From Flavobacterium cupriresistens (GTDB lineage: Bacteria > Bacteroidota > Bacteroidia > Flavobacteriales > Flavobacteriaceae), in the NCBI RefSeq assembly GCF_020911925.1, contig NZ_CP087134.1, positions 3,968,001-4,032,000 of the forward strand: DNA of 64,000 nt, given 5' to 3'. Under the pieces are notes generated by a model, which worked only from the letters and a program-made list of their open reading frames with translations, was not told where the DNA came from and made no database searches. A program made the position numbers and the translations under genes. Positions 8,511 through 16,834 of this stretch are shown one piece after another; positions within the stretch are counted from its first letter, which is position 1, and every line of letters starts with the position of its first letter.

Positions 8511-8979
8511 CATCGATGATTTTGTAAAAAGACTGGAACTACTCCTTGATTATTATGGATTAAATGCCTCTGCATTTGCGGACAAAATAGGCGTGCAACG
8601 TTCCAGCATGTCTCACCTGCTTTCCGGAAGAAACAAACCGAGTCTTGACTTTGTATTAAAAATTTCAACCATTTTTCCAGAGGTCGATCTGTATTGGATT
8701 TTAAACGGGACAGGAAATTTCCCTAAAAAAGAAAATGAATCTCTAAACAATACAACAGAGGTTGTTTCGGCAACGGAGCAAGTGCACGCTCCTATTCCAT
8801 CGAATGATAATCTCTTTTCGGCTGATTTGTTTTCGGGACTCCAAACTGAACCTGCTCCTAAAGAAGAAAAAAAATACAGTGCAGTCGCTAAAAGTTCAAA
8901 TTCTGATCTGGAAGAAGACGAAATTGAAAAAATCATATTTTTTTATAAAAACGGAACATTTAAAGTATATGTCCCGTAG
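8503..8979 (+). CDS. XRE-family transcriptional regulator
   Basis: A 158-residue protein with a Cro/C1-type helix-turn-helix in residues about 8-62 (ASAFADKIGVQRSSMSHLLS, then GRNKPSLDFVLKISTIFPEV). Residues 70-130 are low-complexity and acidic/polar, probably a flexible linker, and a short C-terminal segment (EDEIEKIIFFYKNGTFKVYVP) is conserved-looking and may mediate multimerisation. The gap upstream contains five matching palindromes, one covering this gene's own start codon, so autoregulation and control of the M14 gene are the simplest reading. The inducer is unknown. Confidence 0.9.
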   Translation: MVNIDDFVKRLELLLDYYGLNASAFADKIGVQRSSMSHLLSGRNKPSLDFVLKISTIFPEVDLYWILNGTGNFPKKENESLNNTTEVVSATEQVHAPIPSNDNLFSADLFSGLQTEPAPKEEKKYSAVAKSSNSDLEEDEIEKIIFFYKNGTFKVYVP

Positions 8980-9063
8980 TTAAAAAATTATGCTGTATTT
9001 GAAAATTTTTAAAAATATTTTTCATTTAAGCGATTCTCACGTCGATTGAAAAATAGCGCCAAT

Positions 9064-9615
9064 TTAGAGTGCAAATCCGTTTTCAGGAATTTTACCTACG
9101 ACTCCATCATAATGTTTTTTCAAAACCTGTAAATCGTCCTCATAATTTCCGGTCGGGAAAAAAGGCTTTCCTAAATTCACTTCTTTTCTTCCCCAGTCAA
9201 AAGCTACAGGAACAATCGGTACATTCGCTTTAAGCGCGATATAATAAAAACCTGTTTTAATTTCTGTCACTTTTTTTCGCGTCCCTTCCGTAGCAACTGC
9301 CAAACGAAAGACTTCTTTACGTTCGAAAATAGCAGCTATAGAATCTACTTTGTTTAATCCTCCGGAACGATCTAAGGGTTCTCCGCCTACATTTCTAAAA
9401 TAATAGCCAAACGGAAACCGGAACAATTCTTTCTTTCCGACCCAATTCATTTCCAATCCGGAAATTCCTCTGGTAAAAATTCCTAGATAAAAATCATGAT
9501 TGCTTGTATGTGGCATTACCATCAAGATGCATTTTTTTACTTCAGCATTTTCGATCCCTACTATCTTCCAGCCCATTAGCTTAAAAAAGATAAATTTATA
9601 CAACTGTTTCTTCAT
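9064..9615 (-). CDS. 1-acyl-sn-glycerol-3-phosphate acyltransferase (PlsC-like)
   Basis: This short (183-residue) acyltransferase has motif I HTSNHD at 36-41 (H-x4-D) and motif III EGTR at 110-113. A hydrophobic N-terminus (FIFFKLMGWKIVGIE) suggests membrane association. Such enzymes transfer an acyl chain to lysophosphatidic acid or a related lysolipid. It is shorter than canonical PlsC (about 240 residues) and may act on another acceptor, such as an aminolipid. It is divergent from the methyltransferase operon. Confidence 0.88.
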   Translation of the reverse strand: MKKQLYKFIFFKLMGWKIVGIENAEVKKCILMVMPHTSNHDFYLGIFTRGISGLEMNWVGKKELFRFPFGYYFRNVGGEPLDRSGGLNKVDSIAAIFERKEVFRLAVATEGTRKKVTEIKTGFYYIALKANVPIVPVAFDWGRKEVNLGKPFFPTGNYEDDLQVLKKHYDGVVGKIPENGFAL

Positions 9616-9655
9616 TAAATTCTATTGTTTGGCACAAAATAAAAGATTTAAATGT

Positions 9656-9663
9656 TATTTTTG
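9656..9663 (+). promoter_or_regulatory. Bacteroidetes -7 element of the 9.7-12.6 kb operon
   Basis: TATTTTTG fits TAnnTTTG exactly and lies 17 bases before the ATG at 9681. No -33 box at normal spacing is evident; TTTG at 9628-9631 is 24 bases away, which is too far. Confidence 0.4.
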
Positions 9664-9680
9664 AGTAAAACGAGGACAAA

Positions 9681-10346
9681 ATGATTCAAAAAATAATCAG
9701 TTATCTGATTCCAATAAAAATTTTCAGGAAAAAATCGGCAAGAAGTAAAATAATCGAAGTGACCTGGACTAATGGAGAATTGGTTTTAGATTCTGAAAAC
9801 ACCAATTATTCTTATGGCAGTTTACAGCGTATTTTAAGATATGGTCTGCGAAATATTGGTTATAAAACAATTCTTGAAATGGATCATGTTCTGGTCCTGG
9901 GAGTGGCCGGTGGCAGCGTCATCAAAACTTTAATTGATGAAATTGAATATAAAGGAAAAATTACCGGTGTTGAAATTGATCCGGATATGATTCAGATTGC
10001 CAATGAATACTTTAACCTGAATCAAATAAAACAGCTTGACCTTATTATCGACGATGCTTTCGAATTTGTTTTAAAAACAAAAGACAAATACGACCTTATT
10101 ATTATTGATGTTTTTGAAGATATAAAAATGCCGAACTTTCTGTTTGAAAGCTTCTTTAGCAACCGGATTTGCTCGCTTTTAAAAGATCGTGGTTTTGTAC
10201 TTTTTAATACCATGATTCTCGACGAGGCACATAATGTAAGAAACAGGAAGTACATTTCGGAAATAAATACTAAATTGTTTACCTCAAAAATGTTGCCCCG
10301 AATTGAAGTTCATAACGAATTAATAATCATCGAAAAAGTTGCCTAA
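9681..10346 (+). CDS. Spermidine-synthase-like methyltransferase-fold protein
   Basis: The 221-residue protein has a Rossmann fold with VLGVAGGS at 72-79 (motif I), VEID at 97-100 (acidic ribose-binding end of strand 2), and DDAFEF and YDLIIIDVFED further on. The order matches the spermidine synthase/SpeE-like branch of class I methyltransferases, although it lacks the N-terminal SpeE beta domain. Function could be aminopropyl or methyl transfer; the substrate cannot be assigned. It is the first gene of a tight cluster (9 bases to the M23 gene). Confidence 0.75.
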   Translation: MIQKIISYLIPIKIFRKKSARSKIIEVTWTNGELVLDSENTNYSYGSLQRILRYGLRNIGYKTILEMDHVLVLGVAGGSVIKTLIDEIEYKGKITGVEIDPDMIQIANEYFNLNQIKQLDLIIDDAFEFVLKTKDKYDLIIIDVFEDIKMPNFLFESFFSNRICSLLKDRGFVLFNTMILDEAHNVRNRKYISEINTKLFTSKMLPRIEVHNELIIIEKVA

Positions 10347-10355
10347 TTTACCTTT

Positions 10356-11033
10356 ATGAAAACCTTAGTCTCTATTTTAAAAGCCTTGCCTCCAACAAAA
10401 GTCATTGACGCCAGTATTGATTTTTCAAAATACATTCCATTAGATCTATCTGTGACTAACAAAGAATTAGTTAAAAATAAGCCTTCGAATGTCGAAGAAA
10501 TTGAAGATTTTATTTCAAATTATTTGGAAAGAAATGATGCCGAGATCGCCTTCGGTGGTTATATTGAAGGGCGAAATTTATACCAAAGAAGCAGTATTTT
10601 TAAAGACGGCTCAAACCCCGAACGCAACATTCATATTGGATTGGATTTATGGGGAAAAGTAGAAACAAAAATCATTGCTCCGCTTGACGGAAAAATTCAC
10701 AGCTTTAAAAATAATATTGGTTTGGGTGATTATGGCCCTACTATTATTTTGGAGCACGAAGTCGAAAATGAAAAATTTTATACTTTATATGGACATTTAT
10801 CGTTAGAAAGTATAGAAAACCTTACCGTTGGGGACATTTTCAAAAAAGGTGACTATTTAGCGACTTTTGGAAGTTCGACTGTTAATGGGGATTATGCGCC
10901 ACATTTGCATTTTCAAATTATAAACAATATTGAAAATTACAATGGCGATTACCCCGGAGTTTGCAATATAAACGACTTAAATTTTTACATAGAAAATTGC
11001 CCCGACCCTAACTTATTATTAAAAATAACATAA
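10356..11033 (+). CDS. M23-family (LytM-like) metallopeptidase without signal peptide
   Basis: The peptidase domain carries H93-x3-D97 (HIGLDLWG), His147 in LYGHL, and HLHF at 183-186 (His183 and His185), which completes the LytM zinc site. M23 enzymes cleave peptidoglycan cross-bridges, but this 225-residue protein has no obvious signal peptide or membrane segment, so a cytosolic or non-classical location must be considered. Residues 1-60 form an N-terminal segment I do not recognise. The lipoprotein gene follows after 6 bases, consistent with one transcript. Confidence 0.85.
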   Translation: MKTLVSILKALPPTKVIDASIDFSKYIPLDLSVTNKELVKNKPSNVEEIEDFISNYLERNDAEIAFGGYIEGRNLYQRSSIFKDGSNPERNIHIGLDLWGKVETKIIAPLDGKIHSFKNNIGLGDYGPTIILEHEVENEKFYTLYGHLSLESIENLTVGDIFKKGDYLATFGSSTVNGDYAPHLHFQIINNIENYNGDYPGVCNINDLNFYIENCPDPNLLLKIT

Positions 11034-11039
11034 ATAGTT

Positions 11040-11513
11040 ATGAAGAAAGCAATATTGATTATATGTTTGTCCTTATTAGTCGGATGTAAATCTAAAACAA
11101 TCAAGAGAGATACTGAAGATTTGAAAATCACAAAAGTGGGAGCTTCTGAAATGAATTCCAATCAACAGAAAAAAGCGTATGATTTGGGGAAAAGAGTTTT
11201 AGAAACTTGTAACACTTCTAAATTTAAACCTTTTAATGGAACTGAAGTTACCCAATCGGTAATGGAAAATACAACCGAAGAGCGATTGACAAAAACCTGT
11301 CAGCGATTTCGTCAGTATTACGGAAGTTTTGTTGATTTGAAATTAGATGGGGTTTACAAAACCAAACACGAAGTCATTTATCGCTACCATGCCCTTTACA
11401 CTAAAAAAGTAGCAAACAAAGAACTGCGCGTTTTTGTGAATGAAGAGAATTTAATTTCTGCCATAAAATCAATGGATTGGGAAGCGAATTTTGAGTCTAA
11501 ATTAAACGATTAA
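11040..11513 (+). CDS. Lipoprotein of unknown function
   Basis: The signal peptide (MKKAILIICLSLL) ends in the lipobox LVGC with Cys16 as the lipidated residue; the mature chain starts CKSKTIK, basic rather than acidic, so it is more likely periplasm-facing than surface-exposed. The 157-residue protein is mostly helical at its centre (NSNQQKKAYDLGKRVLETC) with strands at the end. No family recognised. It lies 6 bases after the M23 gene and 11 bases before the next. Confidence 0.7.
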   Translation: MKKAILIICLSLLVGCKSKTIKRDTEDLKITKVGASEMNSNQQKKAYDLGKRVLETCNTSKFKPFNGTEVTQSVMENTTEERLTKTCQRFRQYYGSFVDLKLDGVYKTKHEVIYRYHALYTKKVANKELRVFVNEENLISAIKSMDWEANFESKLND

Positions 11514-11524
11514 AAAATTATAGT

Positions 11525-12049
11525 ATGAAATTAAAATTGCCTTTTTTTGTGTTGCTTTTCATATCGGCCTTTGCAAATGCTCAGGAAATGATGATAGTAA
11601 ATGGTTCTAAACCTTTTCCGGCTACACAAGAATATACCTTTATCTGCGAAAAATATGCTTTTACAGGTGAGACAAAAGTCCAGCTTGCGAAAACAGAAAA
11701 AGGAGGGATTTTAAAACTATCAATTGATACCGCCAATGAAAAATCAAGAATTTTGGGTGGTGTTTATGTAGATCTGGCTAATGGAGATGTTATTCCGTGT
11801 GTGGACAAAAACGTAAAAGAGTCAACAGCCGGTAAAACAACCTCTTACTATTATTTTACGCCCGCAGAAATGCTAAAATTAAAGAAAACAGATATCAAGT
11901 CTATCCGATTTATAATTGTTGGAGGTACCGATGTTTTTGGGAATCAGACCGGGCATTTTACAACAGTGAATAAGATGGCTTATTTTTCTACTGCTTTTGA
12001 TACTTCAAAAAAATCATACGATACTGCAAAAGAAATTAGCGTTTTGTAA
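11525..12049 (+). CDS. Secreted protein of unknown function
   Basis: A 174-residue protein with a clear type I signal peptide ending in FANAQ (cleavage after about residue 19). The mature domain is predicted mainly beta (ILKLSIDTANEKSRILGGVY, then IKSIRFIIVGGTDVFG) and holds one cysteine pair candidate (FICEKY and VIPCVD). No family recognised. It follows the lipoprotein gene by 11 bases and probably belongs to the same operon and envelope process. Confidence 0.65.
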   Translation: MKLKLPFFVLLFISAFANAQEMMIVNGSKPFPATQEYTFICEKYAFTGETKVQLAKTEKGGILKLSIDTANEKSRILGGVYVDLANGDVIPCVDKNVKESTAGKTTSYYYFTPAEMLKLKKTDIKSIRFIIVGGTDVFGNQTGHFTTVNKMAYFSTAFDTSKKSYDTAKEISVL

Positions 12050-12101
12050 ATATACTTTAATAGAATAAGTCTTATATTTATGCTCTAATTGTACTAAAAA
12101 A

Positions 12102-12572
12102 ATGAATTCAAACGAAAACTTAATCGCTAAGTTCTATACTGCTTTTGGAAATGCTGACTACAAGACAATGAGCGAATGTTATCATCCAAAAATACATTTT
12201 ATTGACCCTGCTTTTGGCTTATTAAAAGAAGAACAAGTTTCTGCAATGTGGGAAATGTTGCTTTCAAGAAGTAAAGGCAATATTAAAATTGAATTTTCAA
12301 ACATCAAAGCAGATGAATTCTCGGGTTCAGCCAATTGGATTGCTACATATAATTTCAGCAAAACAAACAGAACTGTAGTCAATAAAATAGTAGCTGAATT
12401 TATTTTTCAAGATGGTTTAATCATCAAACATACGGACAATTTTGATGTTTGGAAATGGTCCAAACAGGCTTTTGGTTTCACAGGTCTTCTGCTGGGTTGG
12501 ACAGGTTTTTTTCAGGACAAAATAAGGAAACAGGCTTTGTTATCTCTCAAAAAGTTTCAGGAATCCAAATAA
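12102..12572 (+). CDS. SnoaL/NTF2-like protein
   Basis: The 156-residue protein opens with NLIAKFYTAFGNADYKTMSE and YHPKIHFIDPAFG, the typical N-terminal helix and strand of the NTF2/SnoaL cone fold, and continues with ANWIATYNFSKTNRTVVNKI and LIIKHTDNFDVWKWSKQAFG. Members are small-molecule isomerases, hydrolases or binding proteins, with function set by pocket residues. Cytosolic, no signal. It lies 52 bases after the secreted-protein gene and closes the cluster. Confidence 0.8.
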   Translation: MNSNENLIAKFYTAFGNADYKTMSECYHPKIHFIDPAFGLLKEEQVSAMWEMLLSRSKGNIKIEFSNIKADEFSGSANWIATYNFSKTNRTVVNKIVAEFIFQDGLIIKHTDNFDVWKWSKQAFGFTGLLLGWTGFFQDKIRKQALLSLKKFQESK

Positions 12573-12716
12573 ATTAGTTAAATTGTACATTACATAATTC
12601 ACAATAGCTAAAAATTATTTTGAACTTCATTTAATATATCCGCCTTTTTTAAAGTTTTATTTCTTGTTGCTGCTTGATATCAAGTTAATTGTGTTTTTTA
12701 ATCTTAATGACTAATT

Positions 12717-14459
12717 ATGAAAGAAATTGTACACAAGAAATTAAATCAATTACAAGCAACAGCGATATGCGGAAATGACATTAGTTCCTCCTGCTTATAT
12801 GTATCGGCATTAACCATTTTGTATGCAGGGCAATTTGCCTGGATTTCGTTACTGATTGTTGCAGTTGTTTTATTCCTTTTCAGAAGAATTTACGGAGAAG
12901 TGGTGGGTGCAATTCCTTTAAACGGAGGCGCATACAATGTTTTATTAAACACGTCAACCAAACGCTTGGCTTCTCTTGCGGCTACATTGACTGTTTTATC
13001 GTACATGGCAACTGCTGTTATTTCAGCATCTGAAGGAATGCATTATCTACATGGGATATTTGACGGTTTAAACATCATCACCGCCACGATTGTTGTTTTG
13101 GTACTCTTTACCGGACTCGCTATTTTAGGAATTGGAGAATCGGCCTTTGTTGCCGTAATCATATTTATAACACATTTAGTTACCTTAAGTTTGCTTGTTC
13201 TGGCATCGTTGTGGTTTATTCTGAACAATGGATTAGAAACCTTCCACCTCAATTGGCAGACGCCTATAGCTTATGGAAACATAAAAACAGCACTTTTTCT
13301 TGGTTTCTCGGCAGCAATGCTTGGAATTTCAGGCTTTGAGAGTTCTGCAAATTTTGTTGAAGAACAAAAACCGGGAGTTTTTCCAAAAACCTTGAGAAAC
13401 ATGTGGGCAATTGTGAGTTTCTTCAATCCTGTGATTGCACTTTTATTGATAAGTATCATTCCATTAGCCGAAGTTGGTTCTAACAAAGAATCTCTTTTAG
13501 CGTATTTGGGACAAACAACCGGAGGCTCCTGGCTTGCGTGGTTGATCTCAATAGATGCGGTTTTAGTGCTTTGTGGTGCCGTATTAACCTCTTTTGTTGG
13601 GGTTTCTGGATTACTAAACCGAATGACCTTAGATCGTATTCTTCCCAATTATTTCCTCAAGCAAAATAAAAGAGGTTCTCATTACCGAATCGTAATCAGT
13701 TTCTTGGTTCTTTGCATATCAGTTTTATTTGTAACAAACGGACATTTAGAGTCATTGGCTGGTGTTTATACCTTCTCCTTTTTAGCTGTTATGGCCTTAT
13801 TTGGAATTGGAAATTTACTGCTAAAATTTAAACGCAGAAAGCTACCAAGACCCGAACGCGCCAGAGGAATTGTTGTGGTTATCGCGGTTTCCAGTATTAT
13901 TGCGGCCTTTATCGGTAATATGCAACTGAACATCAATTCGTTTTATACTTTCTTGAAATATATGGTGCCGTCCCTATTGTTTATTGGAATCATGTTAAAC
14001 CGTATCTTCTTGATTCGGGTTCTGATTGAAGGTTTAGAGTATTTTTACCAACCATTAAGAAAAATGGTTATCGTAAGTAACCGTTACCTGCATAAAATGA
14101 GCTTAAAGATAAACTCGCAAGAATTTGTCTTTTTTACCAAAGGTGATGACGTGGCTATTCTAAATCGAGTACTGCAATATGTGGAAGGAAACGAAACAAC
14201 CAAAAAACTTAAAATTGTACACGTTACAAACGGCATGACAAGCAATGAAGAGTTGCGAAAAGATTTAGAAGTTTTAGATCGTGCTTACGACGAAATTGAT
14301 ATCGAATACCTCGAAATTGAAGGTGTATTTGGTCCCGAAATTATAGATGAACTATCCGAAAAATGGAAAATCCCAAAGAACTTTATGTTCATAGGTTCCC
14401 CCGGAAATAAATTTTCTTACCGCGTCTCCGACTTAGGAGGTGTGCGTTTAATAATGTAG
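12717..14459 (+). CDS. APC-family amino acid permease with C-terminal cytosolic domain
   Basis: The 580-residue protein has about 12 hydrophobic helices in residues 25-440, including the APC signature helix region GAIPLNGGAYNVLLNTSTKR near residue 65 and GFESSANFVEEQKPG near 205. Residues about 455-580 form a soluble C-terminal domain (LKIVHVTNGMTSNEELRKDL and FMFIGSPGNKFSYRVSDLGG) unlike the short tails of most amino acid permeases; it may be a regulatory nucleotide- or amino-acid-binding domain. Substrate not predictable. A strong terminator follows. Confidence 0.87.
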   Translation: MKEIVHKKLNQLQATAICGNDISSSCLYVSALTILYAGQFAWISLLIVAVVLFLFRRIYGEVVGAIPLNGGAYNVLLNTSTKRLASLAATLTVLSYMATAVISASEGMHYLHGIFDGLNIITATIVVLVLFTGLAILGIGESAFVAVIIFITHLVTLSLLVLASLWFILNNGLETFHLNWQTPIAYGNIKTALFLGFSAAMLGISGFESSANFVEEQKPGVFPKTLRNMWAIVSFFNPVIALLLISIIPLAEVGSNKESLLAYLGQTTGGSWLAWLISIDAVLVLCGAVLTSFVGVSGLLNRMTLDRILPNYFLKQNKRGSHYRIVISFLVLCISVLFVTNGHLESLAGVYTFSFLAVMALFGIGNLLLKFKRRKLPRPERARGIVVVIAVSSIIAAFIGNMQLNINSFYTFLKYMVPSLLFIGIMLNRIFLIRVLIEGLEYFYQPLRKMVIVSNRYLHKMSLKINSQEFVFFTKGDDVAILNRVLQYVEGNETTKKLKIVHVTNGMTSNEELRKDLEVLDRAYDEIDIEYLEIEGVFGPEIIDELSEKWKIPKNFMFIGSPGNKFSYRVSDLGGVRLIM

Positions 14460-14476
14460 TTCTTAAAAAAAAAATC

Positions 14477-14509
14477 AAACCCGACAGGTTTTTGAAACCT
14501 GTCGGGTTT
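14477..14509. terminator. Bidirectional terminator
   Basis: A 15-bp perfect stem (AAACCCGACAGGTTT/AAACCTGTCGGGTTT) with a 3-base loop lies between two convergent genes, the permease (+) and the class V aminotransferase (-). The core GACAGGTTTTTGAAACCTGTC recurs at 38825-38857 and 39088-39120, so this hairpin is itself a dispersed repeat. Confidence 0.85.
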
Positions 14510-14528
14510 AAATATTTATTTTTTATTA

Positions 14529-16016
14529 TTAAGATTTAAACCATCCCGCCACTAATTCATCTTCAAAAGAAGTCGCGTCTTTATGGATAAATTCATTTGT
14601 GTTTTTATTATAAGAATAATCTAAAGCCCATGTTTTATGGTTTTCTGCCATTTCTTTAATGCTTTTACAAACAAAAGCAATCTCTTCATCGGTAGTAGTT
14701 GGGTGAATAGACATTCTGATCCATCCCGGCTTTTTGATCAAATCACCAATGGTAATTTCATTGACTAATTTATTCGAAGTTTCCTGATCAACATGTAATA
14801 AAAAGTGCCCGTAAGTCCCGGCACAACTGCATCCTCCTCTGGTTTGAATTCCAAATCTGTCGTTCAGTAATTTTACGCCAAGGTTAAAATGAAGATCTTC
14901 TACAAAAAAGGAAACAACTCCCAATCGGTTTTTATGTTGTCCTGCTAAGATTTTGATATTCGAAACTGCATCTAATTCATTAAAAACAAAATCAACGATT
15001 TCGTGTTCACGTTGCAAGATGTTCTCAATTCCCATTTCTTCTTTCAACTCAATAGCCAAAGCTGTTTTGATTACTTGTAGAAATCCAGGAGTACCGCCAT
15101 CTTCACGATCCTCAATGTTATCAATATATTTGTGTTCGCCCCAAGGGTTTGTCCAACTTACCGTTCCACCTCCGGGACAATCCGGAATCATGTTGTTGTA
15201 TAGTTTTTTATTGAAAATCAAAACACCTGAAGTCCCCGGTCCTCCTAGAAATTTATGCGGAGAAAAGAAAATGGCATCTAAATAAGATTCCGGATCTTCC
15301 GGATGCATGTCAATTTCTACATAAGGTCCTGAACAGGCGAAATCCACAAAACAAACCCCATTATGCTGGTGCATTAATTTTGCAGCTTCGTGAAATGGAG
15401 TTTTTAACCCCGTCACATTAGAACATGACGTAATTGAAGCGATTTTGATAGTTCTTTCTTTATATTTCTCTAATAATTGCTCCAAATTATCCAGACAAAA
15501 AAGCCCTTTCTCACAAGATGGGATAATTTCTACATCTGCAATCGTCTCTAACCAAGAAGTTTGATTCGAATGATGCTCCATATGAGAGATAAAAACGATC
15601 GGCTTTTTCTCTGCTGGTACAATGGTACAATCTTTTAAATTTTCAGGTATTTTTAAACCTAAAATACGTTGAAATTTATTGACAACACCTGTCATTCCTG
15701 TTCCATCCGTAATCAGAACATCATCCTGATTGGCATTGGTATGACGTTTAATGATGTTTCTGGCATGATGATACGCTTTTGTCATGGCAGTACCTGACAC
15801 GGTCGTTTCGGTATGCGTATTGGCAACAAAAGGACCAAATTCATTCAAAAGTTTCTCCTCTATAGGGCGATATAACCTTCCACTGGCAGTCCAATCGGTA
15901 TAAATGATCTGTTTTTTGCCGTATGGAGAAGTAAATTCCTGGTCAACACCAACAATATGCTTTCTAAAATCCTGAAAATATGTTTCTAAACTGATGGTAC
16001 TATTTTTGCTATTCAT
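14529..16016 (-). CDS. Class V aminotransferase, cysteine-desulfurase-like
   Basis: Counting from the Met at 16016 (495 residues), the PLP enzyme shows SHMEHHS at 145-150, VDFACSGPY with the PLP-N Asp at 225, Lys255 in SPHKFLGGPG as the Schiff-base lysine, and RGGCSCAG at 393-400 with Cys396/Cys398 in place of the SufS/IscS active-site loop. It is about 90 residues longer than SufS and has the ITDGTGMTG and TDWTASGRLY features of a distinct branch. A 20-codon upstream extension to 16076 is open, but a -7 element lies inside it, so the shorter start is chosen. Role: probably cysteine or selenocysteine/other amino acid C-S lyase; the sulfur acceptor is unknown. Confidence 0.85.
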   Translation of the reverse strand: MNSKNSTISLETYFQDFRKHIVGVDQEFTSPYGKKQIIYTDWTASGRLYRPIEEKLLNEFGPFVANTHTETTVSGTAMTKAYHHARNIIKRHTNANQDDVLITDGTGMTGVVNKFQRILGLKIPENLKDCTIVPAEKKPIVFISHMEHHSNQTSWLETIADVEIIPSCEKGLFCLDNLEQLLEKYKERTIKIASITSCSNVTGLKTPFHEAAKLMHQHNGVCFVDFACSGPYVEIDMHPEDPESYLDAIFFSPHKFLGGPGTSGVLIFNKKLYNNMIPDCPGGGTVSWTNPWGEHKYIDNIEDREDGGTPGFLQVIKTALAIELKEEMGIENILQREHEIVDFVFNELDAVSNIKILAGQHKNRLGVVSFFVEDLHFNLGVKLLNDRFGIQTRGGCSCAGTYGHFLLHVDQETSNKLVNEITIGDLIKKPGWIRMSIHPTTTDEEIAFVCKSIKEMAENHKTWALDYSYNKNTNEFIHKDATSFEDELVAGWFKS

Positions 16017-16037
16017 TAGTGTGCCTGTATTTGATTG

Positions 16038-16045
16038 CAAATATA
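16038..16045 (-). promoter_or_regulatory. Bacteroidetes -7 element of the class V aminotransferase gene
   Basis: The minus strand reads TATATTTG, an exact TAnnTTTG match, 22 bases before the chosen start codon. No clear -33 partner was found. The position argues against the longer open frame beginning at 16076. Confidence 0.4.
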
Positions 16046-16198
16046 TTGCTTTTTTATAGAACTGAGAATTTATCAATTATAAACTTCAAACATTAGATAA
16101 CCTTTTAGTATCTTTAATTAAATAGTCTTTTTTATAAAAATTTATCATAATATTCTATCGGATTAATAGGGCAATAAGAACTTAAACTATACTTTTTT

Positions 16199-16732
16199 AT
16201 GGAAAATTTAGCAGTGGCAACTTTTGGTGGTGGATGTTTTTGGTGTATTGAAGCCGTAATTCAGCGTTTAAAGGGGGTAGAATCCCTAAAATCAGGATAT
16301 TCAGATGGTTTTATTAAGAATCCACCCTACCGTGAAGTTTGCACCGGAAGAACGGGTCATGCCGAAGTAATTCAGGTAACCTTTAATCCTGACATAATTT
16401 CATACCATGACTTAATTACTGTTTTTATGACAAGTCACGATCCTACAACGTTAAACCGTCAGGGTGGTGATAGTGGAACACAATATCGTTCTATTATCCT
16501 GTACCATAATGACACTCAAAAGGAAATTGCAGAACAAGTTTTCGAAGAAGTAAAACCCGTTTTTGCGGATCCGATTGTAACACAGTTGAAACCTTTTGAA
16601 GTATTCTATGAAGCAGAAGATTACCATCAGAATTACTACAATGAAAATCAAGAAGCAGGATACTGTCAAATGGTGATTGACCCTAAAGTACAAAAACTAA
16701 AAAAGATGTACGCTGATAAATTGATTGGTTAA
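16199..16732 (+). CDS. msrA: Peptide methionine-S-sulfoxide reductase MsrA
   Basis: The N-terminal GGGCFWC (10-16) contains the catalytic Cys13; GYSDGF, GHAEVIQV and the block DSGTQYRS complete the MsrA pattern. Cys156 in EAGYC is a likely resolving cysteine. At 177 residues it is a stand-alone MsrA with no MsrB fusion. It reduces S-methionine sulfoxide in cytosolic proteins using thioredoxin. SelO follows 102 bases downstream on the same strand. Confidence 0.97.
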   Translation: MENLAVATFGGGCFWCIEAVIQRLKGVESLKSGYSDGFIKNPPYREVCTGRTGHAEVIQVTFNPDIISYHDLITVFMTSHDPTTLNRQGGDSGTQYRSIILYHNDTQKEIAEQVFEEVKPVFADPIVTQLKPFEVFYEAEDYHQNYYNENQEAGYCQMVIDPKVQKLKKMYADKLIG

Positions 16733-16834
16733 TACGACTTTTACCACCAGATTACGCCGGTAAAAATTATTTTCTCTCTGTTGAAAATCCAAATAATCTT
16801 TTACGCGGTGAAAAAAAAAGAAAGATAATACGAA

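Noticed and set aside
8613..8936. 107-codon antisense open frame in the XRE gene
   Set aside because: It lies wholly antisense to the well-supported regulator and has no homology-like motif.
16017..16076. 20-codon N-terminal extension of the class V aminotransferase
   Set aside because: A promoter -7 element lies within it, and the shorter start fits the conserved domain.
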